From positions 97,576 through 161,575 of the forward strand of contig JAGATQ010000006.1 in assembly GCA_017621205.1 (NCBI GenBank): a DNA stretch of 64,000 nt, given 5' to 3'. This document shows, in pieces, positions 63,752 through 64,000 of the stretch. Source of the stretch: Lachnospira sp. (GTDB taxonomy: Bacteria > Bacillota > Clostridia > Lachnospirales > Lachnospiraceae). The notes below the pieces were generated by a model that worked only from the letters and a program-made list of their open reading frames with translations, had not been told where the DNA came from and did not search any database. The position numbers and the translations under genes are program-made. How positions within the stretch are numbered: position 1 is the first letter of the stretch; the number at the start of each line of letters is the position of its first letter.

Positions 63752-64000
63752 ATGCAGCCAAGGAAAAATCACACATCAGTCACAGTAATTATAATACTAT
63801 CCATTGCCCTTTTTATAATTGTATTGATACCAGAATCTTCAAGCGGTTACCTCAACCCTAATGCAGCAGAACAGGAAAAGGTAGTTATTCGGGACAGCCA
63901 GAAAACCTATCGGGAAAACATTACCGTCGAACTGCACAAAACAAACACTAGCTGCTATGCCGTCGTAACTCCTGCCACCATAGCCAACAAAGCAGTCACC
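63752..64000 (+). CDS. Membrane-anchored or secreted protein, cut by window end
   Basis: The ATG at 63752 follows AAAGGAGA and opens a frame through the window end (83 codons visible). A short basic start (MQPRKNH) precedes a hydrophobic stretch VTVIIILSIALFIIVLIP, which is either a signal peptide or an anchor. The visible outer part is Ser/Asn/Thr-rich with one Cys, and contains GYLNPNAAEQEKVV and ENITVELHKTNTSCYAVV. I cannot assign a family. The 3' end is outside the window. Confidence 0.7.
   Translation, partial: MQPRKNHTSVTVIIILSIALFIIVLIPESSSGYLNPNAAEQEKVVIRDSQKTYRENITVELHKTNTSCYAVVTPATIANKAVT

Overview
The window looks like a chromosome segment of an anaerobic, low-to-mid GC Firmicute, most likely a gut Lachnospiraceae or close clostridial relative. 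The grounds are AGGAGG-type ribosome binding sites, frequent TTG/GTG starts, a V-type ATPase operon, an FMN-riboswitch rib operon, an [FeFe]-hydrogenase maturase (HydG), a stand-alone Spo0A effector domain, and many ABC and two-component genes. No rRNA, tRNA or CRISPR array was seen. The assignment rests on gene content and style, not on a database search.

Layout. 0-2 kb: ECF sigma factor with a DUF4179-type anti-sigma protein. 2-4.4 kb: decayed area with a MATE C-terminal remnant, a Spo0A-C-only protein, a nested palindrome with insertion-sequence-like ends, and a charged hypothetical protein. 4.4-8.1 kb: a small secreted protein with its own MacB-like ABC system (two permeases and an ATPase). 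8.1-16.8 kb: complete nine-gene V-ATPase operon with Na+-type ligands in its proteolipid. 16.8-19.4 kb: galE, an SdpI-like protein and small genes, bounded by two copies of a MITE-like inverted-repeat element that each abut a gene's 3' end. 19.4-24.3 kb: sugar acetyltransferase and MATE pump divergent from an AraC regulator; a truncated ATP-binding protein; a TipA-type MerR regulator with a 19-bp-spacer promoter. 24.4-27.8 kb: GntR/ABC-2 (YtrABC-like) operon.

28-33.7 kb holds the most intriguing block: five tightly packed genes matching the uncharacterised Salmonella STM4015-4014-4013-4012-4011 set (repeat protein, ATP-grasp, sulfatase/phosphatase-fold hydrolase and two radical SAM enzymes), the last fused to a HAD hydrolase domain. 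A leader with a 13-bp inverted repeat, part of which recurs over the start codon, precedes it. 33.8-37.6 kb: FMN riboswitch and ribD-ribE-ribBA-ribH. 37.6-41.2 kb: a convergent HAD phosphatase and an operon of secreted NlpC/P60-like hydrolase plus two-component system. 41.2-49 kb: a putative sucrose regulon (HAD phosphatase, PTS EIIBCA, HPr, EI, amylosucrase-like GH13, LacI) with three near-identical LacI-type operators; the EIIBCA gene is broken by a deletion/frameshift and a nonsense codon. 49-58 kb: MacB-like ABC pair behind an attenuator-like hairpin, a small P-loop kinase, and a MarR-controlled heterodimeric ABC exporter. 58-64 kb: hydG with a one-base frameshift, a degenerate-GGDEF/EAL protein, a two-component system, an orphan Imm74-like immunity protein, and the start of a secreted or membrane-anchored protein cut by the window end.
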